DNA of 64,000 nucleotides from Pterois miles (GCA_947000775.1 CAMQGK010000416.1:1-64000), one strand, 5' to 3'. Counted from the first letter of the stretch, positions 11,717 to 22,606 are shown. Program-made: numbers and translations. The notes: generated from the sequence alone by a model not told the origin.

Positions 11717-14504
11717 TAAATTAAGGTTGACTCGTGGTTTCACACGGGACATGAGCACCGGCCTCCTGGGAGAAAGTCCTGTGTTTTTTGACCCCTGCAT
11801 CCACCCTGACCTCCTCCCTATAGCATTTGCTGCTATTTATACTTCCTGGCTCACAGTTACGTGAATTACGTACAAACTGGTTTTGATGCGGATCAATACA
11901 TACAATTTCATGACTATTTCATGAACTGCTGTGCGACTGCACTAACCATAGAGGTGGCAGATCGCACAATGCTGAGAGGAATTGGACTTGATTTTTCCAA
12001 CAGTCGTATCGGTCATTTTGGAGACATTATTGTGTTGTTCTGGTATAAGAACATGACCAAAATATACTATAAGTTCTACTTATTGTTTATTAAGATTCAT
12101 TTGTTGGTTCTGCCTTTTGACTCACTGATTTGTGTCACAAGAACAGGCTGTCCCACCTTCATCACATCCCCTACCAAGAACATAATCCTTCCTGACTGTA
12201 ATACGTGCTGCACAAAACACAATCAACCACAGACGCACAAACCATTCCTGCCCATGTTGGGTTTTCTATATTCATATTACATTATGTACTGTTTTTGATG
12301 TGTGTTAGCAATGATGTGGAGCTGAGAGAGCTCCTCCTCTGCACCGGCTGTTGTGCTCTTCATCGCCGCCATAATGGTAACTGACAGCTGCTGGCAGCTG
12401 CTGACAGCTGGCAGCTGCACAGGGAGACAGTCAGGTGTAATCGGTCCTCCATGAAGACTGAAGAACGATCACAGCTTGGTCCAGGCTTCTAAGGAACACA
12501 TTAACTTTGCTAGACTTGAAATAACTAGTGCAGTGCCCATTCAAAAAAAGCTTGTTCAGAATGAATGGATGCTGGTCTGTGGTATTGCTATGAAATACGG
12601 TCTGTTTGATTCTGCTTCAGGGTAGCTATTCACTTGTGTTGAGAAGCTGCTTTGTGGCACAGAGCGCTGGTCACTTGTTTATTCAAAGTTTTTTCTTGAT
12701 ACTGAACATTTTGCATGTCCAAATTTCACCATATTCGAAAAAGCACTACCTTGGGTCCCCAACAATACACCCGCCAAGTGTAAAGTAGCTCAGATACCCC
12801 TCCCATTTAACCCCATATATTGTCCATATATTATGTTCATTATGTTCCTGGTTCCATGGTTTACATGAGGACTTTAATATTAAGCCCTTCCAGTTGGCAT
12901 ATCCTGTCATTATATAAACATATTTGTTTTCACAGGTATGTCCCTCTGACACAGTTAATCCCCCTGGTATAAATGTATGGCATGACATGAAACACAATCT
13001 GTATGTATAATATTTATAATTTTCCACAATAAACACTTGATAGTTCTGAGTATTTAACTCACTATATATGTTAATTACACTTGTTGACCCTGAGTGTCTT
13101 CTTAACCTAGAAAATATATTTTTATTGCATCTTTTGTAAATGTTGCTTGAAAGTTTGTGCAGGACATTTCTGAATTATATTTATATATTCTTAAATGTTG
13201 TTTATTTAACTTTGACAATTTTCGACAATGACTCAAATACAAGATCAAATAAGATCAAACTTTTAAAATGTATCCAGAGTGAAATTGCAGCAGTAGCAAT
13301 ACAAAATGGAAAGAGTGCAAATATAAAAGAGATAACAGCATGCTTTTATATTCAGAGCATTGTGGTCAGTTTACACCCACACTGTAGTTTAAAGTAGGCT
13401 ACTGCTATAGCAGGCTGCTATGGGTTAATCTTCACTGCTGTGTCTGTGATGGCTTTTCACATTAGTTAGATCATCTCAGGGGAATAAGTGTAAGTGTGAG
13501 GAAGCTCGATGGCCCAAACCTCATCAAATAAATAGTAGTGTAATATCCATCCCATTAGTCTGTGACACTTTTTTCACGATGCAGTTGGTGTGATGAGCAC
13601 CTTGTGTGTGAAATGCTACACAACATCTTTCAGATATCAGTAAACAAACAGGTAGACAGGGAGAAGCAGAGAAGCAAAGTCATAGCAATAATTCATCGCT
13701 CATCCTGCATCGCTCCACGTCTCTGTTTTAATTCACTCTCCTCTGTCTGAGAGCTGGAACAGCACATCGTCTGTGGCCTCACGTCTCTCTCATCACCGTT
13801 CTACCGTATGAATTCACGCTTCAGGTAATAAAGCTCTTTTGTGCTGCCCTTGTGCACACACAATGATTTGGCATCAGTCGCTGGGAATATGAGATGTAGC
13901 TCAGCAAACATTTCCCAGGCCACGACCAACACACAACAGTGCTGTCATGCCTTCAAAAACCACAATATGTGGCTGCATCGCTGCCCTCCACATTCTGTCA
14001 CAAACAACTGTTTTTTGTTTGTTTGTTTTACATTATACTGTATATAGGTGGGTTCATTCTGTGCCACAGTCCCACTCCAATCTGTCATTTGTCTAAAGTG
14101 TCTAATCTGAGTCAGTCGAATGGACTGACATATTTCTCCAGGCTATACCACACATCTGAAATTCATACAGCTGTGGTTGTATATTAAATCTGCCAGGTTG
14201 ACAGGCCAGACTATTTTCCAGGCTGTTTTCATTCCAGGTGTTTTCAGATGTTCATCATATACTGCAAACAATCGCTGTGTTCTCCATAGACTATGTGGTG
14301 GTCTTCAGTTTGGTTTGACATTACATAAAAACAAAGGCTGGTAAAGGAGCTCTGAGGTGACTAGTCCCAGCAGTGTTCCCTTTAACAGGTGTTGTGGGGA
14401 CCCCCAGTAGCGGAGATCATCCTCTACCAACGGGGGGGTGATAACCAAGCATTGCTTGTGATTCTTGGCTGTGTGAATTAAAACAGTTGTATATCTTAAG
14501 GACA
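11717..14504. other. msi2 upstream intron, unassigned with repeat traces
   Basis: No gene seen. About 11735-12000 (GTTTCACACGGGACATGA, then CCTCCTGGGAGAAAGTCCTG) looks like a dispersed fish repeat, but I cannot name it. A cluster of CAGCTG boxes is listed separately at 12385-12417. The 145-codon frame at 11861-12298 has no motif. Confidence 0.4.
12385..12417. promoter_or_regulatory. Cluster of four CAGCTG E-boxes
   Basis: CAGCTG palindromes at 12385, 12395, 12405 and 12412, a 10-bp-spaced run in a short imperfect repeat. CAGCTG is a bHLH binding site, but the periodic spacing could equally be a small tandem repeat. Function unproven. Confidence 0.2.
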
Positions 14505-15160
14505 CTTAAACCTGCAGTAGGCAGAATATTTTTGGCATCATTGGGCAAAAAATCCTTAATAACCTTTCAGCACATGTCAAGTGCTCTGAGGGATAACTGG
14601 ACTTCTGCAGCTCCTCATGGCTCTGTTTTCAGGATTTAAAAAATCTAGCCCGTGGCAGGAGACCTTGGGCAATCATAGATCATTTCAGAAAAAGAGCGTT
14701 CCTATTGGCTGTGCTGGTGGGCGGGGCTTGGTATTTCCTCAGCTGACCTCAACATGGCTGCCGGATCACAAACTTTCTCATTTTGCAGTTAAACAGTAAC
14801 TACAAGATGATTCTGATAACGTGAGGTGATAAATAGACTTTACAGTAACAGAATATTGATTCATATTTGATGAGTGCTGCCTAATTTGACCGTTTGATCA
14901 GAGTTTGATCAGAGTGATTGGCAGCTGCTCACATCCAGCTTGGCTCTGATAGCGCTGCTGTTTTTTTGCCTGTGAAATCTTGCAGATGTCATTGCCAGAG
15001 GACACAAACGCATGTTTTTTTTTTTGTTTTGTTTTTTTCCCAGATAACTGACGCATGTATTGCTGTCAGGATATAGAGATTATTTAAAAAAAACAAAAAA
15101 AAAAACAACATTTTAAAATCATATTTAATCCATCTGCAATCCAATCATCTGCTTTAAGAA
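14505..15160 (+). repeat. Dispersed repeat family B, copy 2
   Basis: The most complete copy of the family at 11090-11716 and 37917-38335, running from CCTGCAGTAGGCAGAATAT to the A-rich stretch after CAGGATATAG. It lies 2.8 kb from copy 1 in inverted orientation, so the two can pair in the pre-mRNA. Confidence 0.75.
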
Positions 15161-15229
15161 GGAAAAAAACTCCTTGTTCACTTTTATAGAGGAGCAATAG
15201 GAAGCATCCTGACTGTAAACCTTACAAAC

Positions 15230-15612
15230 TGGGATGGGATGTTCACCCCAGGACAGGAGGGCTCTGCAGCAGGTTATTAAAACTGCTCATAACATCATTA
15301 GTACCCATCTACCAAACATCAGTGAGACTGGGGAGGTGAGGTGCCTGCACAGAGCCCAACGGATATTAAAAGCCATTATAATACAGCTTTGTTCAATAGT
15401 CAATACTGATTGGTCAAGTATGGCATTCTGTGTTCTGTTATTTATTTATATACCACTGCTGTGTATAACAGCCCGTTCTGATGTAAGACCCATTTTTGTG
15501 TCAAATTATTGATTTCTCAAGTAAGTAGTGTAATAATATTTAGCAACAATGACAGGCTTGCCGTACCCACCCCAGCAACAGCCTGTTCACCCTGCTGCCC
15601 TCTGGCAGGTAG
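15230..15612 (+). mobile_element. Rex1-like LINE 3' coding fragment, interrupted
   Basis: The translation at 15245-15375 contains DRRALQQVIKTAHNIISTHL and SETGEVRCLHRAQRILK, which matches the extreme C-terminus of Rex1/Babar-type LINE polyproteins in fish. The continuation (LFTLLPSG, from TGTTCACCCTGCTGCCCTCT) resumes only at about 15580. The roughly 190-bp A/T-rich block between (15385-15565) therefore looks like a later insertion of unknown type. Heavily 5'-truncated and dead. Confidence 0.65.
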
Positions 15613-15635
15613 TATCATCAGTAGCATCTGTATCT

Positions 15636-15893
15636 GCTGGGGTTTTCTCCGGGTGCTCCAGCTTTCTCCCACAGTCTACAGACATGCAGGTTAACGGATG
15701 ACTGTAAACTGTCCGTAGATTTGAATGTGAGTGTGAATGGTTGTCTGTCTCTATGTGCCCTGCGATGGACTGGCGACCTGTCCAGGTTGAACCCCGCCTT
15801 CACCCAGTGTTAGCTGGGATCGGCTCCAGCCCCCCCCGCGACCCCTAACGGGATGAGCGGTTGAAGATGGATAGATGGATATATGTGTGCGTG
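15636..15893 (+). repeat. LINE 3'-tail repeat, sense copy
   Basis: A widespread fish repeat with the landmarks TTCTCCGGGTGCTCCAGCTT, CAGACATGCAGGTTAA, GTGAGTGTGAATGGTTGTCT, GATGGACTGGCGACCTGT, AGCTGGGATCGGCTCCAG and a (GGAT)n-like end. I take it to be the 3' tail of a non-LTR retrotransposon; the exact family is uncertain. An inverted copy at 16965-17235 makes the pair straddle a musashi exon. Confidence 0.75.
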
Positions 15894-16572
15894 TTTATAT
15901 GTATTCCTTAAAATAAAATAATTTAGTTTTCCTTTTTATTTCTTCCTTTGGTGCTACTCTTGTTTGTCCAGTTCCATTGCCTATTCCTAATTTTTCTTTG
16001 TGTGCAGCATACTGCAGTTCCATTTAAAAAATATTCACAGATGCAGTGTGCAATGTAGAATAATAGCATAAGTAGCAGTATAACAGGTAGAGCTGAGGTT
16101 TATGATGGAGTGCAGATGATGATATAATGAGCTGAGAGGTCTCAGTCTGAGGAAAGAAGCTGCTCTGTAGTCTGGTGGTATGACAGCGTCTATCATCCTG
16201 TATCCTTTGGTTTGTACTTTCATTTGTCTCATATCTCTATTTATTTCTTGAAGAATGTGAGAAACTGATGACTGCTGCACTAACACCACTTTACCCCTTA
16301 ATGCTAATGGATCCTAAAATACAGCACTCACTGTAGCATTGTATCAGCAGACCGTCAGTAGCACACAACAGGCGCGACAGACAGAAAGTGTTGACATGCA
16401 CTGAACCTTGGACAGTGACATACCACGACATGTCAACATGCATCAGCCGCTGATGACGATGGTCTGCTGACGTGTTTTGACACACTTCACAAGCTGCCTC
16501 TGTGTGCCATAAACGATGCAATGTTTCATGTATGATAGATGAAGTTGAACAGTTCTTCCTGTCTTCTTTCAG

Positions 16573-16621
16573 GTCGAGGACTCCATGCTAATGTTTGACA
16601 AAACCACCAACCGACATAGAG
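16573..16621 (+). CDS. msi2: musashi-2 exon: middle of RRM2 (VEDSMLMFDKTTNRHR)
   Basis: A 49-bp internal coding exon of a musashi-family RNA-binding protein, which binds UAG-containing motifs in target mRNAs and controls their translation and splicing. It translates to VEDSMLMFDKTTNRHR plus the first base of a Gly codon, matching the part of RRM2 just before the RNP1 motif; vertebrate musashi has VEDAMLMFDKTTNRHRG. The acceptor is a pyrimidine-rich tract ending in CAG at 16570-16572 and the donor is GTAAAC at 16622. It starts in phase 0 and ends in phase 1, and joins exactly to the exon at 45920, which supplies the rest of the Gly codon. One substitution (Ala to Ser) is seen. The exon before it (RRM1/RRM2 linker and RRM2 RNP2) is not in the 16.5 kb upstream. 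Confidence 0.96.
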
Positions 16622-16650
16622 GTAAACTGACATCCCGCTGCTGCATCCAT

Positions 16651-16724
16651 TTGTGTGTATGTATGTATATATGTATGTATTTGTGTGTGTGTGTGTGTGT
16701 GTCTGTGTCTGTGTGTGCGTGTCT
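16651..16724 (+). repeat. (GTAT)n/(GT)n microsatellite
   Basis: A short GTAT/GT-rich run starting about 30 bp after the musashi exon donor at 16622. Confidence 0.85.
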
Positions 16725-16734
16725 GTTTAGAAAT

Positions 16735-16787
16735 CCCTGAATTTTCCTCCGGGGATTAATAAAGGTTGATCTTATCTTATCTTATAT
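16735..16787 (+). repeat. LINE-type tail ending in (ATCTT)n
   Basis: TTCCTCCGGGGATTAATAAA followed by TCTTATCTTATC. The same tail recurs at 22756 (minus), 25019, 32285 and 53090. It carries an AATAAA at 16758-16763 in the sense direction of the host gene. Confidence 0.7.
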
Positions 16788-16964
16788 CCCATACTGCAGT
16801 TTTAGATCAATAGTAACCGCCTGGGAGCTACTGCTTGGGTATTATATACATTATGTATGTATATTATGTAGAATATAAAAGCCTGCTTCTCTGGCATTCA
16901 TTTCCAGTTCAACACACATGCGCACACGTGCACACGCATGTGCATATACATGCACACACACAGC

Positions 16965-17235
16965 CAGGCAAAGGCGGGGTTCAGCCTGGTCAGGTCGCCA
17001 GTCCATCGCAGAGCACATAGAGACAGACAACCATTCACACTCACATTCACGCTTACAGACAATTTAGAGGCATCAGTTAACCTGCATGTCTTTGGACTGT
17101 GGGAGGAAGCTGGAGAACCCACTAATGCAGACAGAACCTGCTAACAGGAGAACATGCAAACTCCACACAGAAGGGTCCCAAGCCGGATTCAAACCTGCAA
17201 CCTGTGAGACGACAGTGCTAACCGCTGCACAAAAC
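16965..17235 (-). repeat. LINE 3'-tail repeat, inverted copy
   Basis: Reverse complement of the 15636-15893 family, longer at its 5' end (GCAACCTGTGAGACGACAGTG, then CTAACCGCTGCAC). The two copies share an uninterrupted 34-bp identical block around GTGAGTGTGAATGGTTGTCT and a 21-bp block around GATGGACTGGCGACCTG. Confidence 0.75.
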
Positions 17236-18505
17236 ATCAGATGTTGTCATGTCATATTACATGAATGTCAGTAGTAATATCCAACATATGAATTTGGGTA
17301 CATTTTATTAACATAATAATAACAGATTATTGTGCAGTCTCCAGGGACCTCCATGCCGCCAACACCGCTGCCTTTGCCCGGAAAAGGTAGAGCAGAGCAT
17401 GACTGTGAGGAAGAGGGTGGGCATACCGACAGTATGATAATAATGCACTGTGCATGCCAAGTCTGACAGTCTGTAGATATGTAGCCTATAGCTAAGATAT
17501 ATTTAAGTAAATTCAGTTGTACCAACTGGTCGGATGTCAGTTCCTCCACAATGCATCCTGAGTGCATTCACATCTGGATTTAGAACTGTCCACTTGTGGT
17601 CGGCTTACTCAGGACGCATGTTAATACCAGGTCTGGTCCACACTGCTGACTGATAAGTTTAATTAGCTTCATTTTCCCTTTGGTCGTTTTGCCCCCCCAA
17701 TGAGTCGATATTCAAGGGACTGCATATGGAAGAGAGACAAGGGGGTGAGAGAGAATGAGAGAGTAAAATGAGGGAGAAAAGGCAAAAGAGAAAAGGTGCC
17801 CCACAGCTGAACAGACGGACAGAGATAGAAGATTGAGGGAGGCCTGTGTGGTCCGATAAGGGCTCAGATAGCTGATGCTGCAGAACAACGTAGGTGGAAG
17901 GATGGTTATCTCCACCGGCTCCTTATCTGAAGGCCTTATCTGTGGCTTCAGCCGTGCAGCCCTCTGCCCCCAAAAGAGGACTTTACAAAGACTCAGCAGC
18001 AGAGAGGAGGAGACAGACCAGGCTTCAGGATCTAGTGGGCCAACATAAGCTTAGGACCGGTTGGTGATTTTGGAGAGGAAATATAATATAACACTACACT
18101 ACATTGTTTTTCATGAACTGGTCAATTTTGAGATTTTGGGCTATTTTTCTACTATCCAAAATCTGTGTTTATTTTACTATTTGCATCTGTACATTTCAAT
18201 ATATAAACACGACATGTCAGAAACTTTGTAAAGAAAAATATTTTTCAATGTAAGTAATCAGCTGGGGGCGTTTCATGGGAATATGTATTAGTTTACATTT
18301 TTTACCCTATTCACTTGTTCTGTCTTGTGAAATGAATGGGATTTTAAAGGTCCAGTCTGTTGGATCTGGTGGATCTGGAGGTATCTGGTGGTGAGGTGAG
18401 CAGAATGCAACCAACTGCAGCCTCCCCTGTGCACCAAGTGTTGGTGGCCGATGTGAAAATGTGAATGTCCCTCTCTGGAGCCATTTGGAGCAGAGTCAGT
18501 GTGCA
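17236..18505. other. msi2 intron, unassigned stretch
   Basis: No gene or named repeat seen. There is a purine-rich patch at about 17725-17800. The sequence after 18340 (TTAAAGGTCCAGTCTGTTGG) runs into the 17-bp array. Confidence 0.4.
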
Positions 18506-18804
18506 GAGTGAGTGGACATGGGAAGTGAGTGGACATGGGAAGTGAGTGGACATGGGAAGTGAGTGGACATGGGAAGTGAGTGGACATGGGAAGTGAGTGG
18601 ACATGGGAAGAGAGTGGACATGGGAAGAGAGTGGACATGGGAAGTGAGTGGACATGGGAAGTGAGTGGACATGGGAAGTAAGTGGACATGGGAAGTGAGT
18701 GGACATGGGAAGTGAGTGGACATGGGAAGTGAGTGGACATGGGAAGTGAGTGGACATGGGAAGTGAGTGGACATGGGAAGTGAGTGGACATGGGAAGTGA
18801 GTGG
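18506..18804 (+). repeat. 17-bp minisatellite, donor-site-like units
   Basis: Seventeen units plus a partial of GTGAGTGGACATGGGAA. Copies are almost identical: two carry GAGAGT and one GTAAGT in place of GTGAGT. Each standard unit presents AA|GTGAGT on the + strand, a near-consensus 5' splice site, in the sense direction of the host gene. The minus-strand open frames across it come from lack of stop codons and are not genes. Confidence 0.97.
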
Positions 18805-18994
18805 TGAAGCAGCGGCGACGGCAGCCAGTAATGTTATTTGACTCTGGCCTAAGCAGGAAACGTTAACAGAGTTTGGTTTGTCCTTCTGGGCTACTGTAGA
18901 AACATGGCAATTCAACATGTCAGAGGGGACCCGCGAAATAAACAGCTCGTTCTAAGGTAACAAAAATATGATTTTTATCATCAGGTTATTATAC

Positions 18995-21061
18995 ACAGAG
19001 ATTTAATAGGCAGAGCTTTAATAGGCAGAGCTTTAATAGGCAGAGGTTTAATAGGCAGAGCTTTAATAGGCAGAGGTTTAATAGGCAGATGTTTAATAGG
19101 CAGAGCTTTAACAGGCAGAGCTTTAATAGGCAGAGATTTAATAGGCAGAGCTTTAATAGGCAGAGCTTTAATAGGCAGAGATTTAATAGGCAGAGCTTTA
19201 ATAGGCAGAGATTTAATAGGCAGAGATTTGATAGGCAGAGCTTTAATAGGCAGAGGTTTGATAGGCAGAGCTTTAATAGGCGGAGCTTTAATAGGCAGAG
19301 AAAGAGCTTTAATAGGCAGAGCTTTAATAGGCAGAGCTTTAACAGGCAGAGCTTTAATAGGCAGAGGTTTGATAGGCAGAGCTTTAATAGGCGGAGCTTT
19401 AATAGGCAGAGAAAGAGCTTTAATAGGCAGAGCTTTAACAGGCAGAGCTTTAATAGGCAGAGCTTTAATAGGCAGAGCTTTAATAGGCAGAGACAGAGCT
19501 TTAATAGGCAGAGAAAGAGCTTTAATAGGCAGAGCTTTAATAGGCAGAGCTTTAATAGGCAGAGCTTTAATAGGCAGAGATTTAATAGGCAGAGCTTTAA
19601 TAGGCAGAGGTTTAATAGGCAGAGGTTTGATAGGCAGAGCTTTAATAGGCAGAGGTTCAACAGGCAGAGCTTTAAGAGGCAGAGCTTTAACAGGCAGAGC
19701 TTTAACAGGCAGAGCTTTAAGAGGCAGAGCTTTAATAGGCAGAGCTTTAATAGGCAGAGGTTTGATAGGCAGAGCTTTAATAGGCAGAGCTTTAATAGGC
19801 AGAGACAGAGCTTTAATAGGCAGAGCTTTAATAGGCAGAGGTTTAATAGGCAGAGCTTTAATAGGCAGAGCTTTAATAGGCAGAGCTTTAAGAGGCAGAG
19901 CTTTAACAGGCAGAGCTTTAACAGGCAGAGGTTTAATAGGCAGAGCTTTAATAGGCAGAGCTTTAATAGGCAGAGCTTTAAGAGGCAGAGCTTTAACAGG
20001 CAGAGCTTTAACAGGCAGAGGTTTAATAGGCAGAGGTTTAATAGGCAGAGCTTTAATAGGCAGAGCTTTAAGAGGCAGAGCTTTAACAGGCAGAGCTTTA
20101 ACAGGCAGAGCTTTAATAGGCAGAGCTTTAATAGGCAGAGGTTTGATAGGCAGAGCTTTAATAGGCAGAGCTTTAATAGGCAGAGGTTTGATAGGCAGAG
20201 CTTTAATAGGCAGAGCTTTAATAGGCAGAGGTTTGATAGGCAGAGCTTTAATAGGCAGAGCTTTAATAGGCAGAGGTTTGATAGGCAGAGCTTTAATAGG
20301 CAGAGCTTTAATAGGCAGAGGTTTGATAGGCAGAGCTTTAATAGGCAGAGCTTTAATAGGCAGAGCTTTAATAGGCAGAGGTTTGATAGGCAGAGCTTTA
20401 ATAGGCAGAGCTTTAATAGGCAGAGGTTTGATAGGCAGAGCTTTAATAGGCAGAGCTTTAATAGGCAGAGACAGAGCTTTAATAGGCAGAGCTTTAATAG
20501 GCAGAGACAGAGCTTTAATAGGCAGGGCTTTAATAGGCAGAGGTTTAATAGGCAGAGGTTTGATAGGCAGAGCTTTAATAGGCAGAGGTTCAACAGGCAG
20601 AGCTTTAATAGGCAGAGACAGAGCTTTAATAGGCAGAGCTTTAATAGGCAGAGCTTTAATAGGCAGAGCTTTAATAGGCAGAGCTTTAATAGGCAGAGCT
20701 TTAATAGGCAGAGCTTTAATAGGCAGAGGTTTGATAGGCAGAGCTTTAATAGGCAGAGCTTTAATAGGCAGAGACAGAGCTTTAATAGGCAGAGCTTTAA
20801 TAGGCAGAGGTTTAATAGGCAGAGACAGAGCTTTAATAGGCAGAGGTTTAATAGGCAGAGCTGTAATAGACAGAGCTTTAAGAGGCAGAGGTTTAATAGG
20901 CAGAGCTTTAAGAGGCAGAGGTTTAATAGGCAGAGCTTTAAGAGGCAGAGCTTTAATAGGCAGAGCTTTAATAGACAGAGCTTTAATAGGCAGAGACAGA
21001 GTTTTAACAGGCAGAGGTTTAATAGGCAGAGCTTTAAGAGGCAGAGCTTTAATAGGCAGAT
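18995..21061 (+). repeat. 2.07-kb array of 15-bp units
   Basis: About 137 units of GGCAGAGCTTTAATA with point variants (GGTTTGATA, CTTTAACAGG, CTTTAAGAGG) and occasional 6-bp insertions (AGACAGAG or AGAAAGAG type) that make 21-bp units. Higher-order order is visible: a 45-bp three-unit period runs from about 20100 to 20450, and longer blocks repeat around 19228/19368 and 19880/19990/20060. Because every period is a multiple of three, four of six frames stay open for more than 640 codons (FNRQS, ALIGR, LPIKA and LCLLK repeats). Those frames are artefacts. Confidence 0.98.
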
Positions 21062-21204
21062 GTTCCTGCAGAGACACACACAGAGAGATCTCTGCTTCTT
21101 TTTTTGGATTTTCTGCTTCATTTTTGGATTTGAGAGAAAGGAAACAGCACCGGTAAAGGAAGACAATAGGAATACGTGTTTAAGTCTTTATTTTGTTGCC
21201 CTGT

Positions 21205-21309
21205 ATGGAGCTGCCGCTGCCTGCCGGCTGGAAGGAAGCCCAGCATTACGATGACAGAGTTTTCTTTGTCGGCCACAACACCTGGCAAATTTCATGCAGT
21301 GACCCCAGA
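21205..21309 (+). pseudogene. WW-domain fossil, WWC/KIBRA-like
   Basis: The frame reads ELPLPAGWKEAQHYDDRVFF, then VGHNTWQISCSDPR. This matches a WW domain in order and spacing: the LPxGW start with its first Trp, the central aromatic pair (FF), HNT, and the S-x-x-DPR end. The nearest relatives in my memory are the first WW domains of the WWC/KIBRA scaffold family (LPLPxGWEEAxDYDGxVF...). The second signature Trp is Cys. The frame continues for only 25 unrelated codons, and no splice donor follows the DPR, so it is neither a complete protein nor an obvious exon. It sits between the 15-bp array and a LINE. A processed fragment or a captured piece carried by a transposon are both possible. Confidence 0.55.
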
Positions 21310-21419
21310 CATAGCAATACAATGAAAGACTGGGAGACGAGAACTGGAGCACGTGGACCAAACCTGAACCGGCTGCTGCACTGAACGTGAACGACTGACC
21401 CAAAGGATTACCCAGCTCC

Positions 21420-22606
21420 TACAGAACATCAGCAGCTTGCACCAGATGCGTAACAGCGAGAACTTTGTTGACTTGATATTAGCTAATTTGTCAGTCCGCG
21501 GAAACAAAAGTCCTGACGTTGAAAGGTGTTCAGAGGAGACATGGCCAGTGATAGACGCAGAGAAGCCAACAGTGGCCCGAGCACCAGGGCTAATGCTAGC
21601 CCAGCCCCAAGTCTTGCTAGACTAAAGTCTCGTGCTGAGCACAGATCAGCCAGGCCGAAGGCAGGAAGAGCTAATATAAACCCAACACTTCTGTCTGCAA
21701 ATGGTCGTCTGAGACCACCATTCTGATCAGAGACGCCATAACAAAACATGTAAAGATGGCTGATACTGAGAAGAGTCAATAAGCAAAGAGTCAAAGAGTT
21801 AGCAGAAGGAAGGCCAACTATCATCTCTGAACACAGGGGACACTAACATCATCATCCACACCCGGTCTTTTCACATTTTACCCAAGAAAACTCTCTCTGA
21901 GATCATGAAAAAAGACTTCCTGCTGCTTGATGAGAAGTTAAGCGACTGTGAACATGTGAACATCCCTGGACCTGGACCTGGACCTGGACCTGGACACATC
22001 CCTACTTGGAGAAGAGGAGTACAATCCTTTATCTGACTTCTGGACCTGAATACGTTGGCTATGTAGCATCTAGAGCTGCCTTCAGAGTCCTGCTGCTGGT
22101 ATACGAGGCTCTTCATGGACCAGGACCAGCTGACACCACCAGCTCCATCACTGACTATCTGCCTCCAGCAACACTTCATCATCTGCTGCTGGTCTGGTGG
22201 AGGTTCTGCAGCGGTCCAAGGAGAACTGGGGATGCAGCGGCTGGTCCTGACGGCCTGAACTCTGGAAGCCACTACCCTCAGATATCAGGAAGACGACTCC
22301 ATAGATGTCTTTAAAAGTCAGCTAAAGACCCATCTGTTCACCTGAGCTTTTAATTAGCTCTTCATTAGTTTTAACACTGCTTAGCTGTGTTGCACTAATT
22401 ATTTTACATGTTTTATTTAACGTATATTTATGAATTTTACTCTTTAATTTTAACACTGCTTGGCAGAACTATTCATTTTATATGTATTTTACTTAAATTC
22501 TCCTTTCCTGTTTCCTGCTCTTTCTTTATTGGGAAGCACTTTGAGCTGCAATGTTGTATGAAAGGTGCTATACAAATAAAGTTTATTATTATTATTATCA
22601 TTAAAG
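21420..22606 (+). mobile_element. L2-like LINE, 3' end
   Basis: The 3' part (22020-22606) matches the typical end of fish L2-type LINEs: RAAFRVLLLVYEALHG, then the C-terminal LKSQLKTHLFT-like stretch (DVFKSQLKTHLFT around 22300), an A/T-rich 3' UTR, GCACTTTGAGCTGCAATGTT, GTGCTATACAAATAAAG and (ATT)n. Upstream, about 21850-21940 reads IIIHTRSF...MKKDFLLLDEKL, which resembles an esterase/endonuclease-like ORF piece, with low confidence. A short CTGGAC tandem (21967-21995) interrupts it. The frame is broken throughout, so the copy is dead. An AATAAA lies at 22575-22580 in sense. Confidence 0.6.

Noticed and set aside
11861..12298. 145-codon + strand frame as a gene
   Set aside because: No domain, A/T-rich tail, no splice signals; consistent with chance and repeat-derived sequence.
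1..16572. Upstream musashi exon encoding the RRM1-RRM2 linker and RRM2 RNP2 (KKIFVGGL-type)
   Set aside because: Looked for by motif in all forward frames and not found; large musashi introns make its absence plausible.
18288..18918. Minus-strand STHFPCPLTSHVHSLP repeat protein
   Set aside because: Translation of the 17-bp array (three units make a 51-bp period in each frame); the non-repeat ends have no motif.
18995..21061. CRISPR-like array
   Set aside because: Units are contiguous 15-mers without spacers, in a vertebrate gene intron.
19089..21254. Long open frames of 721, 642, 698 and 725 codons over one region on both strands
   Set aside because: All are translations of a 15-bp repeat without stop codons in those frames. 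Four overlapping frames cannot all be genes, and no non-repeat coding sequence, start context or splice structure supports any.
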